Shown: positions 35,766 to 47,666 of the stretch, piece after piece
How positions within the stretch are numbered: the stretch's first letter is position 1
Layout: the number at the start of each line of letters is the position of its first letter
DNA from: Sipunculus nudus
Lineage: Eukaryota > Annelida > Sipuncula > Golfingiida > Sipunculidae
Direction of reading: 5' to 3'
Assembly (NCBI GenBank): GCA_026874595.1
Contig: CM049320.1
Span: 4,405,464 to 4,469,463, forward strand
DNA length: 64,000 nucleotides
Translations under genes and position numbers: made by a program
Notes under the pieces: generated by a model
What the model saw: only the letters and a program-made list of their open reading frames with translations
Database searches by the model: none
Told to the model about the DNA's origin: nothing

Positions 35766-36349
35766 GAAAAGTAGTCAGGCAGAGTTCCGAAACATTTTAC
35801 TGAATAATAAACTTGCTCTTTAGTAGGCTGATTGACAAACATAAATAGTTATAATTATATCCATGTAATAATTCATGCTGTCACCATACCCTTTATTTAG
35901 TCAAGTATTCAAATAATGGTAAGCCTACGTTTGTTATAATTTACATGAAACATGTTTGCGATATAAACATGTTTAAAAAAAAATTAAAAAGGCGTGATAA
36001 ATCGCGTTAGTTCTGCACAATAGTTGATAAAAAATACATTCTGCTCTATTTATCTGGTCGCTTGTTAAACTGAATTAACTTCACTTGAAAGTAAAGTTTG
36101 AGTATCAGCAGACTTCTGTATTCCATTTGCTGCAAAATAAAGGCCTTGATCGAACACTTTTAGGTTAGACATTATTTATCAATGATTTAATTAATGAATC
36201 GGTACCCCCAAGTAATTGCAGGATCCACCCCTGAAATACCATGAATATTTCCTGAAACTATATATTAAATGAAAGCCAGTGTACAATACTACAACTGTAC
36301 CAAATTTGGTACTTTTATCACAATTTGAACAATTTTTCCATTAGCCGCC
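35766..36349. other. No gene recognised
   Basis: AT-rich. A palindrome around GTACCAAATTTGGTAC (36,298-36,313) echoes the element at 24,225. Confidence 0.5.
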
Positions 36350-36983
36350 GCACTATAAAGAGAAGTGGACGGACCCTCCCCGCCCCGTACCAGTATGAAG
36401 TGGTGCCCTTCGGAATGAAAAACACATCTTCGTGTTTTATGAGGTTAATGAAATCTGTATTGTCTGGATTGGAAAACTGCGTTTGACAAATTGATGATGT
36501 TAATGTGTACAACCAAACACCCGATGAACACGAACAAAGCCTGTTAGACCACTTTGAAAGGTTTGAAAAGGCAAAATTAACCTAGCAAAGAATGACTTGT
36601 CGTACCACATGCGGTACTTAGGATTGTGTCTGGTTATTATAGGAAATTTCGCCAGAATTTTGCAGAGGTAGTAAGTCCATTAACAGACTTACTGAAAAAG
36701 AACCAAGAATTTCACAGAGCACAAGCAAGGCGGACCTGTATTGTTGTCTCCAAATTTTGACAAACCCTTCTCACTAGTGACAGAAGCTAGCAATACCGGT
36801 GTAGGCGCTGTGCTTCTTCAAAAGGATAACGTTGACATAAGTCATCCTATTTGTTACTATTCAAAGAACTCTTCTACTATAGAGAAGGTATTTCTTTCAC
36901 TCTTGATGGCATTAACATTTGTTATCAAGTACGTCAAGGGTACAGATAACGTTATCGCTGACGCGTTTTCGATGAGCCATTGA
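36350..36983 (+). pseudogene. Ty3-type retrotransposon pol remnant (RT and RNase H)
   Basis: A broken frame begins near 36,388 with YEVVPFGMKN, the RT block before the catalytic motif. A TGA follows, and then QIDDVNVY (about 36,486), the degraded counterpart of the catalytic Y-x-D-D box. After a further stop, words like RYLGLCLVI and VVSPLTDLLKKN mark the connection to RNase H. The frame 36,741-36,983 then shows LVTEASNTGVGAVLLQ, in which the usual catalytic T-D-A-S reads T-E-A-S, and ends in DNVIADAFSMS. About 40-60 residues are missing between these RNase H blocks. No flanking LTR pair is recognised. It is a dead fragment. Confidence 0.82.
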
Positions 36984-38080
36984 TTTTGACATTATTGATA
37001 TTCCTCATGCGAAATTTTTAATCATATAATTGAAGTGCTTGTTGTGCACTGATAAGCATGTATGTTACCTAAATGTTTAATATAACCTTTCCATTCTACT
37101 TTCTACATTACTCATGGCTTGTTTCCTCGCTATATTTCTTTTAAGGGTGGGAGGGGGTTCCGACAGAAGCCGTCTCTCGACCTTGATTGGTGTCCCCCGC
37201 GTGGATCTCCCCTTGCGTGTGGTCTGGACATCTGGGCGACCACGGTCGTTATTGTTTGCGTTATTTGTGCCAAGCAACCGGGTTTTATTCAGGCCCTTTG
37301 TCCTTTATTATCGAGAACAACAGTAGACAACGCGCCCAACATCCCGTAACTGGTCAAGTGACGTCATCGGAACAATGAACCGACTGTGGTCCCGGCTCTC
37401 TTGGTGTAGTTGAGAACGTTCTTTAGAGGACCAAGGTCACCTGATTGCCGTTCAAGAATACCTTGCTTAAAATAAATGTCCCATGAGCCTGGCGCAATAA
37501 ACAAAACACTAGGCTGTCTCGGTCGATACAATGGTTAAAACTTAATTCCTCTCGCTAACAGAGCCATCAAGCATGCTTTAGCTGTGTCGCAACGATTCGG
37601 ACAGGTACTGCTACCTCGCAGCAGGGAGTTTACAGGGATCACTCCTTGCTCGCAGCAAAACATTTTATTACTAAATTATTGAACTCTGACAGACTGTTTC
37701 AGTGATAAGAGCTGGCAATGAGTTAAGCTTATCTGTACATGGACTCACGTGTCATGTAACGCGTTTTGGTAGAGAATGTAAATACTAAGGGCCTGGCAGG
37801 GCTTACAACCCCCCCCCCCCCCCCCCGCACACACACATACACACCTGACTCAGATTCCAAAGCATTAACTTTACTCTTTCTAGATGGTGCATGGCAAATT
37901 CCCAGTAGTCATCCCACTGCATTTTTTAAAAGCTATAAATATCTAATGAAAAAAAGGGTAGCAATCCGTATGTGCGTATGCATTACGTATGCGTATACAG
38001 CTAGGAATTGCACACATAATAGGAACCGCACACATTATATTCTCTTTGAATGATTCAAAATATATGCGAGTGCTCAGTAC
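36984..38080. other. No gene recognised; poly-C tract
   Basis: A GC-richer stretch (37,110-37,420) with overlapping 60-80-codon plus-strand frames has no recognisable domains. A run of 18 C (37,809-37,826) leads into a CA-rich stretch. Confidence 0.45.
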
Positions 38081-38084
38081 GTAT

Positions 38085-38902
38085 TGTTACAGATGTCTCT
38101 TTTATTGTGGTGCATGTGTCTGTAGGCATTCAGTTTCGTGTTAGGCTCAAGTCCTGGGCGTTGCTATGGCGTGTAGAGGCAAAGCGCTCGATTTAATCCG
38201 TACTGGTTGAACTCTCGCGGAATGTAAACACAGTGATAGCTGTCGTGCTGGTCTGGAATGTTCAAGTGCACGTGTATTGTTTGGTTCTCTCGATTGTTTG
38301 TTGAATAGAATTGTCTAGAATTTTCGGATGAAAAGTTATGGATAGGGGCTGTGTTTTAGAGCGGGAAAGAGAGGAGAGAGAAATGTTCCGGCGGACACCG
38401 AAAAGTGTGAGTCAGTTTTGGGACCTATCCAATTAAAGTAATGTCAGGGATTCTACGAACTCTATTCCGATTTAGTGGGAATGTCTCCAGTTTCCTTTCG
38501 TAGTTATTACAAGAATTTCACTTTTGCATTACAACAGAATGATTTTGTGATTGATTTGGACTATTATTCTCAGAGAAGATTTATGTGAACTGTTCATCTG
38601 GATTATATGCTTTAAAGGACTTATTGTTCTGTGACAGTGGTTGTATCCAGGTACTGTACACTTTTTTATTATACAGTGCAATTGTAATGATTTGCTATTT
38701 AACTGTTGTTATACTGTGTAATTGTATTGTATTTAATGTTAGGGTTGTTTTAAGAATAAATTATAGTTATTTGTTGACAAAAAAAAACACTGACTTCTTT
38801 ATTCATTCCCCTGGACATTTCACGCTGCCTAGTGTTACAGAATCTGATTTTTATTTATGCTCGTCACGACTACGTGATCAGTTGTTATTAGGTTCCGTAA
38901 CA
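38085..38902 (+). mobile_element. Solo LTR, 818 bp, with 4-bp target duplication
   Basis: The segment starts TGTTACAG and ends TTCCGTAACA, the inverted TGTTAC...GTAACA termini common in Ty3-type LTRs. It is flanked by GTAT at 38,081-38,084 and 38,903-38,906. An AATAAA-type signal (about 38,755) and a GAGA-rich promoter-like stretch (38,365-38,390) fit an LTR. No second LTR or internal region adjoins it, so recombination between two LTRs probably left this one. Orientation is inferred from the AATAAA. The 109-codon frame inside (38,585-38,914) is not a gene. Confidence 0.7.
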
Positions 38903-38906
38903 GTAT

Positions 38907-39386
38907 GCATATAAACGTTTGTGTGATGCACCACTTTAGATCGCTCAGGCTAGCGATTGAAAACGCATACGCATAGTAAGGGACGGAGATATTCAAAACT
39001 TGACATCAATGATAGGGTTATTCCTCTGGCCGATGACTCGTGCTCATGCAGCTCTATATACTACAGGCCACATGTTGCTGCATACGTATCTGATGGAATT
39101 ACAGGGGTCCGTTTTCTAGCTGCATTACTGCATACACATACCTACCGCATACGCCTATATGGAAAGCTAGCTTAACTAGACTGATTAACTATAGCATGCA
39201 ATGTATAGGGCCTATGGCAATATCACTGACAATTATGGTGACTGTGTGCGTGTGTGTGTTGGTGTGTTTGTGTCATGAAGCTACCAATATAAATAAAATC
39301 ATATTCACTGGTGCAAGTTCTCTTGTCATTCTCCTTTTTATAGCCTTTGAGGCACATACAGAAGTAGGACCCTCGTGTGTTTTTAT
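38907..39386. other. No gene recognised
   Basis: Short chance frames only, and a TG-rich tract at 39,244-39,272. Confidence 0.5.
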
Positions 39387-40874
39387 GCCCCCGCCACAAA
39401 GTGGCCGGGCATATAGTTTTACCCATGTCCGTCATTCCGTCATTCCGAAATCAAACAGTTGTACGGACTTTTTTTCGTAATGCCTGCACATATTGGCCTG
39501 ATTTTTTGTGTGTGGGCAGATAATGATCAGTTACAGATCGAGTTCGCGTTTCGTCCCGGTTGACCTACTTTTGACCGTTTTACGCCTCCTAAACTAAGAA
39601 AAATTCATGAAAAATAGAAATTTTCATGACAAATACACATGTACGGACTTTTTTCGCAATGCCTGTAGATATTGGCCTGATTTTTGGTGTGTGGGCAGAT
39701 ACAGACCAGTTACAGATCGAGTTTGCGTTTCGTCCCGGTTGACCTACTTTTGACCGTTTTACGGCTCCTAAACTTAGAAAATTTCATGAAAAATAGAAAT
39801 TTTCATGACAAATACACATGTACAGCCGTTTTTAGCCCTCAGCTCATATGCTGATAGGCTATTGTCGTCACCCAAGCTGTCCGTCTGTCCATCTGTCTGT
39901 CCGGTGTCTGTCCGTCCGTTCCGCGTCTGTTAACCTTTACCTTGTGAGCGGGATATCTCTAAAAGGATTCACCGTTGGAATTTTATTTCAACAGTGAAGA
40001 TGTATATCGATAAAATCTCGGTCAAGTTCAAAGATGGGTGACCTTGACCCATTTTTCTATATTTTAGAGCTGATTATAGAAAAACAGTCGGGAACCATTG
40101 TGTGGATTTTCACAAAACTTACTATGATCATTGGGACTGATGGTCTGTATGTGCTGCACAATTTTGTTGGCGCCAACTGCAATTTCTGATTTTTTAATGA
40201 AATTTTATCGGATTTTTTCAATTTTGGCCTTTTGTGCAAGATATCTCCAAAGGTATTCAACACAGGAACTTCATTTCTTCAGTGCTAATGAATTATATTT
40301 ACAAAATCTTGGTCAAGTTCAAAGATGGGTGATCTTAACCTACTTCTCAAGGTCACAGAGCTTAGTATGGAAAAAAAAACTTAGGAGCTTATTTCTCAGG
40401 AAGCATTTGGTGGATTGTTATGAAACATGGTATATACCTCTCCAATTTAAATTTATAAATGATTATCAACTTTTGCAAATATTCTAGTTTCGCAATGCAA
40501 TGCTTACAGATACTGGCCTAATGTTTGGTCTGTGGGCGCATAATGACCACTTACAGATCGAGTTCGCGTTTCATCCAAGCTAACCTATTTTTCACCGTAT
40601 GACAGATCCTGAACATAGAAAATTTCATGAAAGACAGAAATTTTCATGAAAAATGCACATATATGGACTTTTTTTTCACAATGCCTGCAGATACTGGCCT
40701 GATTTTTGGTGTGTTGCTTGATAATGACCCTTTACAGATCGAGTTTGCATTTTGCCCTTGTTGACCTACTTTTGAACATACAACACTTCCTGAACTTAAA
40801 AATTTTTACAAAATTTAACAAATGTTTCTAATTTGCGCCAGGCGGGGGCATTCGTGTCGTTCCGACACATCTAG
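39387..40874 (+). repeat. Composite dispersed repeat with TGCCCCCGCC inverted ends
   Basis: Begins TATGCCCCCGCCACAAAG and ends GGCGGGGGCATTCGTGTC plus GTTCCGACACATCTAG, so the termini are inverted over about 10 bp. Inside are tandem units of about 183 bp, each with ATGCCTG.A.ATATTGGCCTGA, CAGTTACAGATCGAGTT and AAATTTTCATGA words. Starts are near 39,459, 39,642, 40,481 and 40,663. Between units two and three (39,832-40,480) lies a different sequence with CTTGTGAGCGGGATAT and GGTGACCTTGACC words, related to 61,810-62,300 and probably a nested insertion. Non-coding. Confidence 0.7.
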
Positions 40875-41519
40875 TTGCAAAATGTAATGGCCAATAAAAT
40901 GAGTGACAGTTTGTGCGGCTAGTATAAGAACTGACGAAGGTATGAAAAAAACATTATTACCCTGACCGTTGTCTTAAAGACCTCAAACATTTATAACTTA
41001 AGGGCTTCTATCAACAGGATAATATTCAGAGGGATTGTTTAATATGTCTGGCCTGTGGAATGCCATATATGTCAGACGAAAGAACAAGCAGGGAAGCGAA
41101 TTCGATGACAACTGACAAACAGGCGGATATACTGACACCATAACATGTCTAAGAAGACAGCCGACTAGACGATTACATGGAGACGAAGTTATGACAAAAA
41201 TAAATTTCGACGTTTTTCGATGACCTTGACCATTCACCTATATTGACAAAAAATAGGCTTTATTAATCAACTGTGTAGGTTTCAGATAGATCGATACAAA
41301 ATTGTGGCCCGAGTGCGGACAAACACACAAACACACCCACAAACAGACATACGCAACTAACCAACATGCTGGCAGATATATTCGATTCCCAGCAAGCAAT
41401 TAACTAATAGCGTCAGACAGTAAAATATTAATGCAAATGTTTATTTACCCATCAAACTGTAAGCCATATAAAAGGTTGAGAGAATAATTGCCGTTTATCA
41501 ATCAGGGGTTGAGCGCATA
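40875..41519. other. No gene recognised
   Basis: AT-rich sequence with ACAAACACAC-type words near 41,325. No domain-bearing frame. Confidence 0.5.
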
Positions 41520-41640
41520 CCCTTACAAGTACTTGAACGCCCCTTTACACACCAATCCAGCATCAAGGTCAAACGCCCTGATAGTACCAAATTCTTCCGC
41601 AGGATGGCAGCTCCATTGAAACAGCGCATTGACTCTGCAT
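41520..41640 (-). repeat. Conserved SCH block, diverged third copy
   Basis: On the minus strand a frame reads LFQWSCHPAEEFGTIRAF, matching the S-C-H-x-x-E-E-F-x-T-I-R pattern of the blocks at 10,430-10,560 and 20,700-20,850. Outside about 110 bp the similarity fades. The distance to the other copies and the lack of a nearby EGF exon favour a dispersed repeat, but a shared exon family cannot be excluded. Confidence 0.4.
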
Positions 41641-41764
41641 TTCCGTATATAGTTACAGAAGATTACTGTAGCAACCGCGGCCGCCTGTACCTTTTACCAC
41701 CGCGCTTATCTAAGGACTTACAAAATAGCTAGTTCTGTGAAACTGAAAACAGTCCTAGACAACA

Positions 41765-42115
41765 GATTGACTTGAAGAAGGAAGTATACTGACCTTGGCA
41801 GTGCAACAGGATGTCCTGAATCAAGAAGTATACTGACCCAGATAGTCCAACAGGTTTTCTTCAAGCAAAAAGTATACTGACCTGGACAGTCAAACAGGTT
41901 GTATGAAGCAGGAAATATGCTGACCTAGACAGTCTAATAGGTTCTTGAAGCAGGAATTATTCTGATCTAGCCTATGTCAAGGGTCGTCTAGAAGCAAGAA
42001 GTTTACTTTCCTAGACAGTCTTGAAGCAAAAAGTACACTGACCTAGACAGTCCAACTGATTGTCTTGAAGCAGGAAGTATACTGACCTATACAGTCTGAC
42101 AGATTATCGTCAAGC
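41765..42115. repeat. Minisatellite, about 40-48 bp units
   Basis: Around eight diverged units share AAGTATACTGACCTAGACAGTC, with CAACAGGTTGTCTTGAAGCAGG as the other half. Unit length varies because some halves are deleted. Non-coding. Confidence 0.8.
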
Positions 42116-42159
42116 CGAAAGCCGGGTCCGCACAGACATCTTCTCTGTTCAACAGTGGG

Positions 42160-42592
42160 ACAGAGCTCAACTGGAAAATATCAGAAAAAACACAGATACG
42201 TGAAAAACTGAACACAAAGCACAAGGTCAATTGGAAAATGGCACAGCAAACACAGGCAAATCGGAAAACAGTACACCAAGCACATAACCATTGGAAACTG
42301 AACACCAAGCACACATCAATTGGAAAAATGAAGACCAAGCACATGGTCTATGGTAAAACTGAACACCAGCACAGGTCAATTGGAAACGGCACAGCAAACG
42401 ATTGCCAATTTGAAAAAGGATAAACAAGCTCATATCAATTGGAAAACTGAACACCAAGCACATTTCAGCTGGAAAACACAACGGCGATCACATATGATTT
42501 GGAAACCTGAACACCAAGCACATATCAGTTGGAAAACTAAACACCAAGCCCAGGTCAATTGGAAAACGGAACGCCAATGTTACGTAACGTGA
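42160..42592. repeat. Minisatellite, 30-bp units
   Basis: About 14 units of AACTGAACACCAAGCACA plus TATCAATTGGAA follow directly after the 46-bp array. Because 30 is a multiple of three, the array is open in several frames, giving artificial repetitive peptides (for example a 10-residue WKTEHQAHIS-like period at 42,350-42,592 on the plus strand, and Phe-rich frames on the minus strand). Confidence 0.85.
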
Positions 42593-45499
42593 CTAAAATT
42601 TCGTACGTGTTCGACACGCAACATGAACACAAGAAAGACTTACAGGATAATAGATAATGTTTATAATAAACCAAATCAATATTTACAATATGTATATGAT
42701 ATAAACGGTATGTTCTGGTTTACAATATTTTCCAAGTGAGACATCCATAATTAAATAGATATGACGATGTAAAAAACGATGTAAAAATACGACTCCTGAG
42801 GCTGCAGAGGAGTTGTTTACCTTTCACAAACAGTTCACATTAAAGATTCAACCGTCCAAAGATAAACAGAATAATAAATCCTGCCCAGGCCTGGCGACAC
42901 ATCTTCCCAGTGCATAAAATACAAGAAGCCCGCGCGAGCTTCCGCCAGTTAATAGTAATAATATGTAAAACGAACATTTTTAGGTATTAGAAGTAACAAC
43001 TGTCTCGCGTCATCATGCATTCAAGGATCGTTAATTCGTTTCCGGAGTTTCACCACGTTTCCGTATATTTTGTTTCTGCAAAGGACACCGCTCATAATAT
43101 TCTATTACAGTCTGATCGTAATTACTATTATAATTAAGTATACAATTTAATATGCAAAGTAGACCCTCCATAGCTCTATAGCTAAATGATAATCTATTAA
43201 TCGTATCAATTAATATGTTGAATTATTCTACAGATAACCCATCCTCAAAATTTATAATGCATTCGGCCAAAAGCACGGTTAACCAGCTTAAAAGTTAACA
43301 ATTTTACTTTAAAAAAAATAATTTACGGTATCTTAATTATCTATACATAATTCTTTTCCTTAGGTTCTCTAGTTTGTTAATTGAATAGTGAAAATAAATA
43401 AGTCTTTAAAAGATTTTAAAATTTGATTGCAGGAAAATCTTATCTTTAAAACGTTCCAATATACGAGGTCAGTGTAGGCATAGTCTTTAAATTGTGTTTT
43501 GCTTATATAGGAAACCAAAGATTTTTTTTAACTAAAAGGCATACTTATGTAATTTTAGACAATATGTATCAAGGGAAATAATAAGAAATTTCTAAAAAAG
43601 GACAGATAAACCCAGAAAAATCCCTTGCGAGAATAGTTCAGAATTCGTTTTTTTTCACATTTATAACTATATTTAATATAGAACCATCACAACAGATCCA
43701 TTGCAAACTAGCAATTATGTCATAAAATTAAGAAGACAGGTTTAATGGTCTTCTTTTAGTATTTTATCATGCAGGAAACATATAGAAAAGCTTTTCAGAC
43801 GTTTTCTTAGAGATGCAAGGTACTCTGAGAGGAAAACAGATTGCAGATCTTTCGTAAATGTTCAGTTGTGAAAACTCAATTTTAAAATATAAAATCTGGA
43901 AAGTTTATATATATATATATATATAAGTTATGTAAATCTCAGTTGTAATGTCTTATGAATCAAACAATTTGATTGCTTTTATTTGTTGCTAAGAAACCGC
44001 CTAAACATTAGTGTAACATGTATTCATCAATTTGAAATATCTCATTTGGGTCAGAAACATCGGGTCAGAGAGGCTGGAATTCAATTGTTTTAACATAATT
44101 TTTACCAGGGTATAACTTTGTAAATTGTCAATTTTCCATTTGTTTTAGAAGGCGAAGACACATAGCAGTGTAGAACAACTCCTCAAAGCTGCATACGTTT
44201 AGAATAAAAAGTTAGAAAAGCAATAATTCACGGGAACTTGTAACATTTCAGCAATATTTTTTTTTTGCAGAAAAATTAGGGCTATGCCAATTTGTTAGGT
44301 AACAGTTTCCAAATTTACAAATCTTTTGCAGATACATGGCTTAAAATTTTCATATTTGCAATATCAACATAATTGAGATATCAACATAATTGAAAGTATC
44401 AACATGAAGTATTAGGCAAATCAGAGATGGTCATTCAGGAGGTATTTGTTGATTTCACATTGAATGACCAAAAAAGAAAACCCTTCCTACAAATGTGATA
44501 CCTTTTTTTTAATGAAGAAAACTTAGTATCATCAAAATTATTATTTTCCCTGTATTATAGTAAAAGTTGAGCACAGTAGAATGAATGAAACTTGTTTTTA
44601 TATAATGTTTGGCTCAAAATGATTTTTATCATATAATGTGGCCGTCGAGGGCAGACATTTATAGAAATTTGCTGGGAAATATGTATCCTGGCTTTAAAAA
44701 AGTGAATGAAACTGTTGCATGTACTTGACAAAAAAAACACTTGTAGTGTTTTCTTTATAAATTCTGGCTATGTGGCTAATGATGAGTAAAAATGAGTCAT
44801 GAGTAAAGATAAGTCATGCACTCCTGCAAGTTTCTACTTCTTTTAGGCAAGTTCTGCCCCTGTAGTAAACTACAAAGTCTAAAGGCAGAGTATCAGCATA
44901 AGAAGGAAAACATGCTTCCGAAAGTTTACCTTTAACATGGAAATTTTAAGCAATCTTGAAACGTCAGCCTCATGTTATATAAATCCTGAATCACTGACTA
45001 ACTGCGTTTTAACTTCGCGAATAGAACCGAGAGGAGGCGCCAATCATTCGGGCATTTCATAGACTAGATGACAAGATATTTTTGCCACATCAGGCAATTA
45101 AAGAGGTCATACTACTGCACCGTTTAAGAGAATAAGAACTAAACAATTATGTTTCTCTCCTGCGTTCGACGTGATTACGCTAATGGTCATCATCACATTG
45201 CATAATAAGAAATCACTTGAATGATGATAAAAATATATCTATACAGTTCACTTCCGACAACTCATTTGGTTTTATTTCAATATTTACCGTGCTTGATAAA
45301 ACCCTTTTATTGTTTATTGGTTTATTCATAAAGCTGTGGATTCATTGATTTCTTCATTAACAATATCACTTCTTCTAGACTCATATACTTAAAGGAATGT
45401 ATGATCCTAGTTCTTTTAAATCATGGCGCAGTGTCCACTGTCATGAGCGAGATAAAATTACAAAATTATCCAAGACCACCTTGCATATCGTATACCCAG
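42593..45499. other. No gene recognised
   Basis: Long AT-rich stretch. A TA run at 43,907-43,924 is the only clear simple repeat. No exon-like frame with splice signals was identified. Confidence 0.5.
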
Positions 45500-45960
45500 A
45501 CAATATCTTTAAATGGTACGGTCCAAGGAAGGTTTTGTTTTAATTTCATATTGATGGAGTGACATATTTCTAGGCCCTATATATTGTCATATAACGTGCA
45601 CATTTTGGATGCAATAGGAAAGTGTTTTCTATCGAGTGTTTGACAGTATGTGATACATCAAACCCAAGTTCATCTCTTGCACTTTTATTTTGACCCAGGA
45701 AAACAGGGGCTCTGTATCTCATTTTCGCGTAATATGGCAGCTTCTAAAGCTGAAAACGGGTGTCACCACCTGTCAAGCAATTTCACAGAAACCCATAAAT
45801 AACTTTCAATCACCTTCAGCATTAACAAAAAGGCCAACACTGCGGTTTTTTTTCATTAAATTTCCAATTTCACCCACCTGATTTTAAAAATGTGCTCCCT
45901 CAGACATAAAATGTTGGTGATTGTAAATTGCGGATGCATTGTAAATAAAGCTTTTCATCG
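45500..45960 (+). repeat. Dispersed repeat, copy 2
   Basis: Same family and orientation as 21,128-21,600. The frame 45,690-45,881 lies inside it. Downstream (46,020-46,175) are degenerate AAGGTCA words like those in the array at the right end of the window. Confidence 0.65.
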
Positions 45961-46729
45961 CAAACTTTCCTCTTTCCAATTTGGCTAACCTGCCTAAAGT
46001 GAAAGAAATCTGTAGATATTCTAGGTTACCTGACCAGAGATCAAGGTCATTGGACCAATTTTTATAAAGAATTGTTGTGTAAAAAAATCAAAATGGTGCA
46101 AGTTTAGTTTTTCTGTAAGTTCTTAAATTTTTCGGTCATAAAGTCAAGGCTCAAGGTCAAAGGACCCACATTTTGAAAAAGCTGGCAACATGCCGCGTAT
46201 TGTGCCTGGACATGTTAATAATTCGTTCGGTCGCACCATAATACATTCTTGGAGTATGTAGAACATTTTTTTTATGTTGACTCTGCTTTAAAATGAATTC
46301 TAGATTATAGTTGCATAGATTTATATTTGATAGCAGCAATTGTGTTTCCTCTATACGACAACACAACATGCAAAGCATATCATATTGACTCTGCGTATCG
46401 ATATATCGGTCCAGTACCACATTATTTTATATCATTTCCACATTGAAACGTATATAAATAACCCATAAAATTGTCTTTTTGGAAGATCCTTGCCAGCTTA
46501 CAAGTAAGCGTGCAGTGATGCGCGCCCCTGTGTGTTTGAGGGGTAGGGGGTTGGAACGAGTATATATTATCCCGTACAATGAACACCTATGATGAACACT
46601 TAAGTTAATAAAGCGCTTATTATCAAGACGTATACATATATATATATACAAAAATATCAAATCCATGAAAAAAAAGAATGAAAGAGCAACACTTAGTGGA
46701 AACAAGGTATGTTGCTGTTTATATCTTAC

Positions 46730-47027
46730 ATTCGCCTGGACCAAGTCGGACGTTGACTAGTTCGTCTCCGAGTTCATTCCGCTTCACATTTGTGAGCAGG
46801 CGACACACCTGCTTCCCGTTTTCTAAGAATTCCTGGTAGCCCTCACACTGTGGGAACGCAGCACACTGGAGCGTACAGGATTCCCAGGTGATTTCGTCTG
46901 GTTTGTCTATGGGCTTTCCTGTCACATTCAGGCATCTTAAATCGAAATGAACCACTTCTGAAGATGCACAAAAACCAATGAAAATAAACATCAGGGCAAT
47001 CATGATGGAATCTGAGCGAGGTGGCAT
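46730..47027 (-). CDS. First exon: signal peptide and PAN/apple-like module
   Basis: The minus-strand frame starts at ATG (47,025-47,027). Residues 1-22 form a typical signal peptide: a charged start, a hydrophobic core around MIALMFIFIGF, and a small-residue end ASS. The mature part has cysteines at residues 32, 51, 55, 61 and 75 and one split over the splice site (residue 100). The pattern W-E-x-C-x3-C-x5-C-x-G-Y resembles PAN/apple domains, which bind proteins or sugars outside the cell. N34-V-T is a possible glycosylation site. The exon ends at GAAT|GTAAGA, a strong donor in phase 1, the phase used by all the EGF exons to the left. It may therefore be the 5' end of that EGF gene, with introns of about 27 kb, or of another secreted protein. 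The signal peptide and donor support a real exon; the PAN assignment is tentative. Confidence 0.7.
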
Positions 47028-47640
47028 GCCGCGCTAGTCGTCACAGCAACTCCCGCGCGCTTACTGGGGCGCCCAATCTGAACAAGTATTCCCCCACGTC
47101 TCGTAGCCCGTCAGCCGATAAACCAATGTCAAATGCCCTATTTATGAAAATTGATTCTGCATCAAGCGAATATCACATGGCTTTGTTAGTTATCCCCATC
47201 ACGTTATATCTGACAATGAACCTCATCTGAAACTTTTGGAAACTGTTTTGAAACTGTCTCATAAATAAATGGGAACATTATATTAGTTAGGGAATGGTAT
47301 CTCTTTTATGCATGAAATTAAAGTATAGCCCCCTCCCTTTGCTATTATAAAGACTTAAAAACAACTGGTCTTTTTTTTTCAGATATTTGCCCCCACCGTC
47401 ATATTTGTCGATATACTCAAAGAATCAGTTTATGTACATGCACATTGGTATTTCTTTTATATTAATTGCCTGTAAAAATGATACATTCTTTATTGCCTGC
47501 CGGAAATCTTCGATTCGGCAAGTATGTTGGTCAGTTGCGTATGTCTGTTTGTTAATATACATATAGCTTTCTATAGGGCACAGTTTTGCAGGAATCCTTT
47601 TGAAACTGGAACCTCTTATGTCATTCACTAATATCTCGAA
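47028..47640. other. Upstream region of the minus-strand first exon
   Basis: The first 80 bp beyond the ATG are GC-rich (GGGGCGCC and CCCGCGCGC words), possibly a core promoter or 5' UTR. The rest is AT-rich. Frames on both strands have no recognisable content. Confidence 0.4.
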
Positions 47641-47666
47641 ATTGATATTTCATTTTCTGGATATGG

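Noticed and set aside
37114-37378. Coding region with three overlapping plus-strand frames
   Set aside because: Local GC richness lengthens all frames; no domain, and none stands out over the others.
40131-40487. 118-codon plus-strand frame
   Set aside because: Lies inside the nested dispersed repeat at 39,832-40,480.
42087-42592. Repetitive-peptide genes on both strands
   Set aside because: They exist only because a 30-bp minisatellite is a multiple of three; no start context, signal or splice evidence.
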